From contig NC_060257.1 of NCBI RefSeq assembly GCF_921293095.1, positions 53,604,968 to 53,668,967 of the forward strand: 64,000 nt of DNA, given 5' to 3'. Under the pieces are notes generated by a model. The model saw only the letters and a list, made by a program, of their open reading frames with translations, ran no database searches and was not told the origin of the DNA. The stretch comes from Ischnura elegans. Taxonomy: Eukaryota > Arthropoda > Insecta > Odonata > Coenagrionidae. Below, piece after piece: positions 54,144-64,000 of the stretch (within the stretch, counting starts at the first letter, position 1; each line of letters opens with the position of its first letter). The position numbers were made by a program, and so were the translations under genes.

Positions 54144-57063
54144 GTAAAAAGATTCTATTTTTTCCTTATGCTTTTTTTCTCCTCTGCACGTGACCGCACA
54201 ATGCCTACTTAAGCATGCATTCACTCCGTTTCGAGATATCGAGATATCGATTTATCTACTCCATTGTGATCAGCTAATGCTGCATTTTTCCTCTCCTCAA
54301 TCAATCAATATCCATGCATCCGTCCCCTTCAAATTGTTCCCTGAGCATGAGTTAATCCCTGTTTTAATCTGTTCTTGCACGAATGGCCTGGTATGATTGT
54401 ACATTTGTGCACTAAATGCAGTGAAATACCTTGTACGAAAAAAACTAATAAGTAATTGATATTCATCAGAAATATTTAGCTGAAATTCTTGCGTAGGTTT
54501 CCATGGCGACGATCGTGATGAGTATAATGTTTTGGGTTCTTCACCGCCAATGTTGTTTTACTGGGACGACTAAACCGTCATACTCGGTGGAGAACCCGCA
54601 AATATTTTACTCATCGGAGCGTTATTTACCGGTTTTACCGGTTTTATTTTTAGTTATACCGGAGCGGTAAGCGTTTATTATTGTAAATGAATTGGAGACG
54701 ATGGTGGAATAAACACACTAGCATAATTGAAATTTGTTATTTATGACGATAAAATTGGCGGATTACCCTTTACTCATGATGAATTACTGGTGATAGTTAT
54801 CGAAAAATTGGTTATGGATAAGGAGGATCCGATACTTTTTTGTCATCATTATACGAATGATCAAGACGTAATGGAGACGCTCGTGTTGGTGTATAATTAA
54901 TGTTTTTACGTATCACCATAAGAAAAGTCAATTAATTTTTATGTATAAACAAATTTACAGTCGATTTACGAGGAATCAAGAAGCCGAGAGTTATCACGCA
55001 TTACTTTCATTTTTAATTAAATTCTCCGAGATTTGCATGGAAGAGAAAGTGAAGGTTTACTTCTCGCATCGGTGCATATAATATTATTTTACAAAACATG
55101 ATCGGGGCTTCCAATAATATTTATGGATGCTGATATTAAGTTTTCGATACTAAAATGTCTGTTGGGGAGATTAATACATATTCAGCATTCAGGTGTATCA
55201 CAGTTTAACTTGAATACCCTTCGAGAATTCTTCATGGTAGAATAAGTCTTAAGCCACAAACAGCCAGTTACCGGTTAAAAACTATTGCCTATTTATTATG
55301 ATAGAGACCGGGTATTTATGCGCGTAACAATAGATGATAAGATTATTTGTTGTGCTACTGCAATGTACTTTGATTTTATAGTTCGGAAGATATAAAAGAG
55401 TTCACATGGCGGTGGATAATGTAAGCAGAGTAAGCAAGTTTTAACATTCACTTATCTTGAAATGTTCACCCTTTAGATTAGGATCATTAACTTAGCGTAT
55501 AATTTAGCACCAGGATGTTATGCGAAACTTAAATATCTGAATCAACCTCCATCCATGTCTGTGAAAAATACATATTTATTTTATTTTCTGGGGGTATATC
55601 CTTTACAAAAATTCAATCGAAAATTATTGGAATTGTCCTCTTATAAATAATACAGAAGTACATATCTAAATTAACTGTAGTCATTAAAAGTTAATGTCTA
55701 CAGTCATTAAAAGTTTAAAAGTTATTATAAAATGTACTGCCGAGCATTGCCTTATTTGTATGTAATGGCAACCCCTAATCAAGACTCATCTTAAGGGGTG
55801 TCTAATTTCACTGTTAATGTATGCATATGTTGTAATATTTTGGGGCAGTGAAATAAATATCTTTATTTTTATCTTTTATCTATCATTTCTTCAAAATGAA
55901 AATTAGTCCTTCAATTATTACAAATTATACGCTGTGTCAATATTACACGAATTCGATGCGTAAAATTGATTTTGGTATATTATGACGAATTGATAAAATG
56001 TATAGTAAACCAAAACGAACCAAGCATTCGTTTAATATACTTATCGATGACAGTTTACCTTATTCAGTGGAATTATATGCATAGAAATTATGCAATTCGC
56101 AAATTTTATTGGGTACAATGACTCTTGCAATACCAGAGTTAGACTAATGATAACAATGAATCGTTGAAACAAGGGGCGTGTATTTGTATACTTTGACGGA
56201 AACAATAGTACAAGCCCTTCACACAATATTGCGTCCACCGTCATGTAGAGACCCGATGGGAGTGACGTGTGTGCTCGAGGGTCAATAATGCAATCAAAAA
56301 CCTTCATTCCACGCCAATGCTATATGTATGTCACACATAGTTAAATGTTGCATAAGCACGTACTGATTATCTAGCATGATTTGAATATGATGTGTAGGCC
56401 TCTCAGGCAGAATTTAATTCCGTACATGTTTACAATGTGAATGGAGCGAGTGAGTCTTTCTATTACCGTCGTCAAGTTTCCGAATCCCTTCCACCGTTGT
56501 CAAATGTTTTATCCCTCACAATTTTGCCAATGGCGCACTCTTTGCTCGACGGTTAACAATATAATCAATCACCTTTAATCCATATCTATTCTGCTTGTAT
56601 GTCACGCGTAGGTAAATGTTGCATGAGCATATGTTGTTGTTACGAAAAGGTGAATGTAGCATGAGTACGTGTTGATTATATCGCACGATTGGATGTCACA
56701 ATGAATAGGCCCCTCAGGCATGTTTTAAGGCCTGGTTACACGATGCATTAACACGTACGGGTTAATGCCTAAATGTATGGACGCGAGAATGAACGCCAAA
56801 ATGCATCGAGTGACCACCCAACTTGTGCGAATGCACGCACAGAAAATAGGACCAGTTCTAATTTTTGTTCACGCATTCGTACATGTTCCGTTCCGGTCCA
56901 CCAACATCATTCACGCAAACTTATATTAACTCGTACGTGTTAATGTATCGTGTAACCAGGCCTTTAGTCTCGTTAATGATGTCGACGTGCACGCAGCGAT
57001 GCATAGCGATCGATAACGTTCCGTTTTCTTCTCCTCTTTATTCTCGCTCCGGCCTCCCCGCAG
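54144..57063 (+). other. Receptor intron, 2,920 bp
   Basis: It begins GTAAAAAG and ends CTCCGGCCTCCCCGCAG. It contains a Harbinger-type MITE (56728-56963) and an AATAAATATCTTTATTTTT LINE-like tail near 55852. Nothing else is recognised, and the open frames inside have no known motif. Confidence 0.85.
56728..56963. mobile_element. PIF/Harbinger-type MITE in receptor intron, 236 bp
   Basis: The ends AGGCCTGGTTACACGATGCA and its near inverse (ATCGTGTAACCAGGCCT) are flanked by TTA at 56725-56727 and 56964-56966. Subterminal TTAACACGTACG-like phrases are also inverted. It lies 100 bp before the last receptor exon. Confidence 0.85.
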
Positions 57064-57352
57064 CGCCATCAACCCAATTCTGTACAACGCACTGTCGTTC
57101 AAGTTTCGTCGCGAGTTCCAGAAGACCCTCTTGTGCGGCAAGAGGAGGGAGCGGTGGTCTGGAAGGGGTTGGGGACCGCCCTCCTCGCACCCGACCAGCA
57201 CCAGCACCCTGTTGAGACACTCCACACCCAAGTGCCAAGCTTCGGCCGCCGTCGGGCAGAGGTCGCGGGACTGCCGAAAGGGCCGCTTGGGACATGACGT
57301 GGCCCATCAGCAGATGCAACCTCCCACCGAAACGGAAACCACCATATTCTGA
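57064..57352 (+). CDS. TRHR: TRH-receptor-like GPCR, last coding exon (TM7 end and C-tail)
   Basis: The phase-2 codon completes Ser, then AINPILYNALSFKFRREFQK and TLLCGKRRERW. NPILYN is the GPCR TM7 NPxxY-type motif, and FKFRREFQK is helix 8. The Cys in TLLCGK is a likely palmitoylation site. The tail of about 70 residues is rich in Ser, Thr, Pro and Arg, and ends TETETTIF before TGA at 57350-57352. Joined to the previous exon this gives CVFINSAINPILYN, as expected for the TRHR family. This exon is much richer in G/C than its surroundings. The four long open frames on other frames here (minus 56926, 57038 and 57099; plus 56865) are shadows. Confidence 0.9.
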
Positions 57353-59953
57353 AACTGATCAACTCATCCAATATAATATACTGTGTTCGCCGAGTTATTG
57401 GGAATGACGATACCCAATTTTGCTAGAGATCGGTGTCTCACCTAGTATGAATGAGTGTTACTGAAAGTGATAAGATATCTTAACAAACCCCTTGTGCAAA
57501 TTATTTCCTCCGCCGAGTATAGACTCGCTGGGAGGGACTTATCTCTACGTGGATTGATTTCTACATAGCCTCCATTATTGTAAATTTTTTAATCCCTCCC
57601 ACATCGTGGTGATGGCGATTGCGTTGTGATGTGACATTGCTGCCAAATTTGTGTCTAAATGAGCACTGAGTTCACTTCGTTGTACGCTATATAACAAACC
57701 TTCTTCAAACAATATTCCTTTAACCGCCATGTTGAGACTCGCAGGGAATGATTATTTCTATTAGTTTCAAATTTTGGAATCCTACCCGCCGTTGCCAAAT
57801 ATATTTAATCCTACACTTGCGCCAAATTTTTAACCCCTCCTACAGCTATTAAAATTTTGATTTGAAATGTGAGAATAGTAATCACTGTTGACTGTAACAA
57901 CTGCTCCCAAATTTCTCTATTCTATTGTGTGTGATTTCTTGGATGCTTTCATTCTGGTTTACGTTCACTTTACTCCGGTTGCATATCACTGAACAACGCT
58001 ACTAAATTGATCGACTTTTGCAAAATTTTTATATTCAGCTGTGAACGAAAGATGCACAGAGTCCTCCACTGGTAAAAATTCAGATTCAACCGATACGGAC
58101 TTGAATGAAACTTATCAACAATATTACGGTTTTATAAGGTTTGCAAAATGGATTCCCGGGTCGTTCACTGTTCCCTTTGTATTTTTCCTTTTGTGCTAAT
58201 GTCCACCGCATACCCTTGTTTACCTTTGCTGTATCTTAATTGATGAACTCCTTTCCTTGTCGATTCCTTTAACCCGATACCTTTTAACCGCTGGACTTGC
58301 TGTGCCAGAGAAATGAATTTTTTCATGTACAAAGTTTTCCTAGTAGTGAAAGTGATGTAGTTTCGAGTCATGTGGTGACTTTGGTATAAGACTAGATTTC
58401 TCATCTATTTCACCGCGTTGCCCCTACCACCTATGATATGCTTGCAAAAGTTAAATAAACTCTGTTTCGTTCTGCAATTAATCTGAATGTTCTCACAGTG
58501 TTGCCAAATTTCTTTTTTCACTTGATGCAAAAGATAATTGGCAACACAAGGAATACATTCATTTTGGCTATAAATCGTGACTAGAAATCCATTTCACCAG
58601 TTCGAAAAGAGGGATATCGGTTCCTGCAATTTTTATTGACGATTGGCGATCAATCAAAATTTGCTCAAATATTCATTTTGTATGCCGGCTCATCGTATTG
58701 TTTTACCATTTAGACTCATGAATGGCAACAAGCCAATGGAAAACTCTTTTCCCCATCGTCTTCCGACGCGTTCTATAGTGTAATTTTCCCGATCTTCGTG
58801 AACAAATAATCCCACGGCTCCCATTTGTGTGGATAAACTCAACCTTGTAATGTAAATTTGTTCGGAGAAGTTTGTCAAATGTGATTTTCAGTGGCCAAAG
58901 TGAAGTATTGTGAAGATAAATATCCCGAAACTGCGATTTGTGCGTCGAACATGGGATCTTGTTCTGAGTGATGTAATCTGTGAGAGAATTTGCGTGTGAT
59001 ATACTGCTAGAATGAAAACTTGAGTTTCTTCTGAGCTACATGAGAACATGCGCTTGAATGAAAAACTTTCTCTGTGTAAAATACATTCGTAAATGGGAGG
59101 GATCCCATTAGGTTAAGTGATAATTAATTCATTAAGTGTAAAATATTGTGGTTTTAAGGTGAAATATGGTGAGGAAACGTTAATGAGTAACGTACATTTT
59201 GTTTCGGTCCGGTTATGTTTCCTTACGAGGTGACAATAATTTTCAGAAAGCTGTAATTTTATGTGTGGTTGATCAAATTGACTTATTATTTTAATGGCTT
59301 TATTTAACGATTAATTTCTCGCGGTAATATGCTTCTCTTGTTACCGTAATTTGAAAAAGTATTTTATGAGCTGTAAAGAGTTTGTATGTGAACCGGATTA
59401 TCGAAGCTACCACGCCTTTATTGATATTTTAAAAAGTGTTATTGAGGTATTAAGCGGAGCATCAATATAGTTTAAATATGATTTTTATTGAAGGGGTTGT
59501 TTGCGTGACATTTCCGGTGGTATATACAGTAATGGTCATGTAATTAATGAAGTTCCTGCCTACAATTTAACAGCTTATCCTTTTCCTCGATAGTAGGATC
59601 CTTTTGGATAATTTATTTGTCAATGAAACTCGATCAATCATGTGGAATTTTACAATGGCAACTGAAGAAAGTATCGCAATATCGTAATATAGTTGCAAAT
59701 TAAAGTTCCCTTATCATACCTTAAGTTACATTTTCTGGAAAATTTTATTTTGTTTTAGCATGCTAAGAGCGATCAGAAAGGAAATCTGTGTCACAAAGAA
59801 GGAAAAAGTGAAAATCTAAGAACAATATCTGTTCATCTATATACATAGTTTTTTGATTAATTTCGTTTATTTATAGCTAATGCACGTTACACCGCTTTTA
59901 TAAAAATCATCTTCTTAACAGTAGAAATAAGTTTAATTTGATGGAATATTTCA
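57353..59953 (+). other. Receptor 3' untranslated and downstream sequence
   Basis: The transcript end is uncertain; the first AATAAA after the stop that I found is at 58454. No further gene is recognised. The open frames at 58165 and 58690 (minus) have no known motif. Confidence 0.4.
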
Positions 59954-59961
59954 GTCACGAT

Positions 59962-60220
59962 CAGTGGCGCCTACTCCATGGGGCTTGAGGGGGCCCGAGC
60001 CCCCTCATAAATTCGTTTTGGGTGTGAGGAAAAAATGTGTCAGGCTTGTTCATTTTCCCCGGAGTGTCCAGATATGGAGATTCGAGTTATCAGGGTTCTA
60101 ATGTTGATCATATGACTATTCTAAAATGCATAAAAAACTTAAAACTCACTACTTATAAAATTTCCTGGGCCAAGGTCCCCGGTTTGACCCCCCAATATTT
60201 TTTAAAAGTCGGTATCCCTG
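59962..60220 (+). mobile_element. hAT-type MITE, family I, copy 2
   Basis: This 259-bp element has ends CAGTGGCGCC and GGTATCCCTG. It is flanked by an exact 8-bp duplication GTCACGAT (59954-59961 and 60221-60228). It is homologous, inverted, to 34188-34447. The 72-codon plus frame here is a shadow. Confidence 0.9.
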
Positions 60221-60228
60221 GTCACGAT

Positions 60229-60894
60229 GATGGACGAACTCGCAAACTTTTGTAATTTTCCACACTAATAATACTTGCATTGACCAAGATTTCAATGGAT
60301 AACCTTCACAATTACGCTTGCATGTTTAAACCTAGATCGGTGTGGGTTATGATGGAAGAGAAGTTAGTTACATAAAATGATGTACTACTCTGATATAATG
60401 ATGTTGTGGTATTTAATTGATGATTTGTCTTTTGTAATAAAAAACTGCAGAGACTTTTTCCTTCTGTCCCTGTTAACTTTAAAATATTGATCAAGTTTTT
60501 TTTCCCTGAAAACTATCAGGTATATGGGACTCTGATTTAATGTTGCTAGGTTCGAAATGGTGAAAATGTATCGTTAAATCCCTTTTTTTTCGAAAAAATG
60601 AACCAACCCTGTATCAGATCTTCAGCGTCGCTCTCGTGATGTTGAAATTCTCATTAATATTCAGATGCCAGTTGGTACGACGAGTAGGCTTCAATTATGG
60701 AAAAAAAAATTATCACCAAACGCCGTCTTTTGGTCCATAAAGTTGCCATTCACAAGGTCAGAAAACGTTTTACATGTTTCATGGACTTCAATGATTTTCC
60801 GACTTGTGAAATAAAAAAAATTGTTTTTTTTTTGCCAAATAAGTTTCATAATGAAGAACCGGTTGGTTCACCATGTTTCATTGCTTTACCTGTT
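60229..60894. other. Unassigned sequence
   Basis: Part of 60830-60894 may be an outer, more diverged extension of the fold-back element that follows. No gene recognised. Confidence 0.35.
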
Positions 60895-62765
60895 CAAGGT
60901 TTAAATAGTTAAATAACCCGTATTCGTAAGTTATTTTGTTAACCAACGACTACTTCTGAGTTATCGGTGGCAAACATTTCTTGTTGACATAAAGATTTCA
61001 AGAGGAAGCATTATGACTACGGTGCACATTTATTTCTATTTATTATATGTATGTATTCAATCCCCTGCCCTATTTTCGAAAAAAATATGTATTTTAGTCC
61101 GAAAATGTTTCGAAACATTTTAATCTGTTTCAACGCTGTTGTGGCGTTGAAAGCCTCAATGATATATACCTAATTTCTGAATTACTAGTTAAGAGATTTG
61201 GTTTTGTTAGCTTGGCATATACGAGTGATGACGCAGAGAGAAATGACGTTGAAAACTTGAAAGGATTCATGTTTTCAGCGACATTTATAGCTATTCCATT
61301 TTAAGCGGTGAGCACGCTGTTGCTCCTGTATTGCTTTAGACCCCATGGCTGACCTTTTCCCAGTTTCTCAATCACTAGTTCACGACTTTGACTTTTTCTA
61401 GCCTCACTAGAGCGAGTGGTGACGTAGGACGATTGTCGTAATGGATGCTTGATAGGCCGCAATTGATAGACGTCACAAGGGATCCAGTAGACGTTTTTTG
61501 TGGCCTTTGCTAAACGATTCAATTTCAAGTCTCGAGCATGGCTGTAATGCTAGCCTGAATACCTCTTGGCTTGACCCAGTTTTGAGCGGAGTGATGGAGC
61601 CATCAAAATTCTTTGCGTCAGAGTTGATGATGTTGGATGTACAGGGAGAAATGCTTTGTCAAGTTCATTATGTGCGAGGCATTTCCATTTTAGCCACTAG
61701 CCGAAATATCGGCTTTGAGGTAGTTAATTGTGCAAATTAATTATTATGTAACAACTAAACTCTAAAAAAAACAAATATAGGATTGATTATACAGTTAAAT
61801 ATCAATATAATAGATCAAAATAAAAAAGAGAATGTTTATATGCCAAAAAATAACGAAGCAGACATTTTTTTCGAAGATGATACATAAAAAAAATACCTTT
61901 GGCATTTATTGCCAGTGCCATTCCAAGTAGGTGGCACTTTGAGGTTTAATTGTCAATCTACCATTACTTGCAATTATTGTTGAACCAAATGACGCAACAA
62001 CGATTCTGCCTACGGTTTTTGATAATGATGCACGAAATAGTGGAATGGCTCGATTTGGCAAAATTGTAAATACTACGGTCGGTCTAAAAATTGGTTTCTC
62101 GACGTATCACTTGATCTAGATCCGAAAAATGATATTTTTGAAAAATTGATATTGATGAGTCCCGAAATGCCCCCAAAGAGTAGAGGAGTCAAGGTAGTAA
62201 ATTCGGAGGGCCGAAATCGTATGAAAAATGAATTTTAAGAATTGTGCTGAAGTGCGCTGTTAGGCGCATTCGTATCTTTTCACAGAGGCCCGAGTCCAAA
62301 CAAATGTTTGGAATTACTAATCCTTCTGGGATGAATGTAAGGGAGGTGTCCCAGCCCCCCTTGAAATGAGGACCTATGTACACCACATTGATTAACGCTT
62401 AATTTATCTCCCCAAGCAATTCGTCCTCTCACTGAGCTGTTCTCCCATAGCGAGTAAATTACTCCCAAAACTAATAATTAAGAAATTGGGTATAGATCAT
62501 TGAGTCTTTCAACGCCCCAACAGCGTAGCAACAAGTAAACAAATTAAAATTTTTCGAAACAATTTAGGACTAAAATAAATTTTTTTCGAAAATATCGCAT
62601 GGGATTAAATACATACATACAAAAACTATAAAAAACACGATAGTCATTGTGCTCCCTCCTGAAATCTTAAATGTCAACAACAAATGTTTGCCACCGATAA
62701 CTCAAAAGTAGGCGATGGTTAACGAAATAACTTAAGAATTCGGGTCATTTAGCTTTTTTTAACCT
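60895..62765. repeat. ~1.9-kb fold-back element
   Basis: The left arm (about 60895-61240) is inverse to the right arm (about 62420-62765). Matching landmarks are TTATCGGTGGCAAACATTT, TTTTCGAAAAAAATATG, CGAAACATTTTAAT and GTTGAAAGCCTCAATGAT with their inverses. Inside the left half, a unit containing ACGCTGTTG and ACTAGAGCGAGTGGTGACG-like phrases is repeated about 180 bp apart. The centre has a plus-strand 80-codon frame (61498-61740) with no recognised domain. No target duplication was established. Confidence 0.65.
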
Positions 62766-64000
62766 TGAACAGAAAGAATCTACTTTCAAAAAAATTTTCA
62801 AGAATCCATTTTCAACGAACAAATGACGTAACCAACTCAAACTCTTGGATGAAATTTTTTTATGTTTTTTAATTTTGAAAACTATAATAAAATGGCTCAG
62901 TAAGGAAGATTTCTTTCCTCGTAACTTTCCCTTCCTTCAGGAGATACGCTTCATTAAATTGCGGGTCAAAGTAAAAGAAAAATTCATGTTCTAGAATTTT
63001 CCAAGAAAAAATTGTCATCGAGCAATTGCCGTCACCAACTCATGTGTCACGCAAACACCCCCGAATGGTCACCTTGCTTCCACATGACGCTATAGAGGAA
63101 GCACTATGAACTAGTCAAAGCGGGAATCGGAATAAAAAAATCTGAAAATATTTCTCCAGACACATCAATTGAAATTCCTAAAGGGCCTGCGGTGGGATCA
63201 ATTTGTGTATGTATGTTTCCTTATGTAATGCCTCTTTTTTGGTATTCCTTTTGGTTCTGTGATTGAAACCCTTTAACCTTTACGTCGTCTAGGTTATGAG
63301 TCTACATCCGGTTCAAAAAAGCTCTCCTCTTCAATTACAATTTATTAATGGTACACATTGGACCACTGTGAGCGGTGAAGTCGAAAATTCGGCTCCGCTC
63401 GCCAACATAGCAACGACATTTCAGTGAATGGATACATTCAAATCTCGCTGTGAAATTTGTAACCTTGTCATTAAGCTTGTTCTTTGTGTGTGTGGTGTTA
63501 GCATACAGTATTGCCCTGGCTAGTGAATTAGGTTTTGAAGGGTTTAGAGTCCAGTGAATTTGATTTGATGGATTGAATTTGTATCTGACTAAAAATAATA
63601 AATGTTGAGATTTTCTCTTTAATATAAAAACATTTCTTTCACTGTATTCAACCCTATCTCTGAGAATGATGTATATATCTTAACCATGCTTTGAGGATCC
63701 GAGTACCCAATGTTCGCTCATGTAAATCTCTCAACTGTCTGTATTTTGACGGAAATAATGCGTGATGCCTTCACCTTTGGAAACTGAAATGTTAAAGATA
63801 AAATTTGGTTGAAAAATTCGTGTTTTGTAAGTTCGTTCAATGGTCTTTTAAGAAAAATTACGTTGATCACCGTTAAAAGTAGAAGAGTGGTAAAATTAAC
63901 TGCTGATTTAAGGTAATATATCAGAACGGATTTAATAAGAAATATTAATACGTGTCATTTTCTGGTGTTGAAAATTCTAAAATCGATTGGTTACATTAGT
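62766..64000. other. Unassigned sequence
   Basis: No gene, RNA or repeat end recognised. Confidence 0.4.

Noticed and set aside
56865..57371. Long open frames in four other readings over the last receptor exon
   Set aside because: They overlap the exon that encodes NPILYN and the C-tail with matching splice signals. Their openness comes from its GC-rich composition.
1..64000. Bacterial operon or phage content, CRISPR arrays
   Set aside because: No bacterial-type gene density or ribosome-binding sites. Spliced exons and eukaryotic transposons dominate.

Overview
This window looks like AT-rich nuclear DNA from an arthropod, most likely an insect. The only host gene I can identify is a G-protein-coupled receptor of the thyrotropin-releasing-hormone-receptor (TRHR) type, the class that binds EFLamide-type peptides in invertebrates. 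Its last two coding exons lie on the + strand at 53983-54143 and 57064-57352. They encode TM6, TM7 and the cytoplasmic tail. The exons for TM1-TM5 are not recognisable in the preceding 54 kb, so the window is mostly intron and/or flank of this gene.

Almost everything else I can explain is transposon-derived. The main element is a 4,204-bp Transib-family DNA transposon (16228-20431), from the superfamily related to the RAG1 recombinase of vertebrate immunity. It has a 5-bp CGTCG target duplication, termini that begin with the heptamer CACAGTG, and near-identical terminal inverted repeats of about 966 bp, far longer than usual for the family. Its minus-strand transposase gene is broken by one stop codon and a large internal deletion that removes the middle of the catalytic domain.

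Other well-supported elements are: a SINE-like GC-rich retroposon in four copies, each flanked by a perfect 13-16 bp target duplication (3358, 24788, 41820, 42414); hAT-type MITEs with 8-bp duplications (4676, 34188, 41380, 50680, 51389, 59962); PIF/Harbinger-type MITEs with TTA duplications (42506, 56728); a three-copy MITE of about 665 bp ending in CAATAGGGTGG (5944, 7530, 29864); several nested fragments of CR1/Jockey-like LINEs (823, 7150, 32102, 34895-37440); and a SETMAR/mariner-like transposase relic (33600-33950). There are also several long fold-back structures (13571, 22340, 60895), a perfect 59-bp hairpin (30968) and a hammerhead-ribozyme core on the minus strand at 8482-8529.

Layout: 1-13 kb holds LINE, MITE and SINE debris plus the hammerhead; 13.5-21 kb is a fold-back element, a tandem repeat array and the Transib; 21-34 kb is sparse repeats, hairpins and MITEs; 34-37.5 kb is a LINE graveyard; 39-52 kb is MITE- and SINE-rich; 53.6-59.9 kb is the receptor 3' end; 60-64 kb is a large fold-back element and unexplained sequence. 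No rRNA gene, intact tRNA gene, CRISPR array or operon is visible. All alignments and family assignments were made by eye from the sequence.
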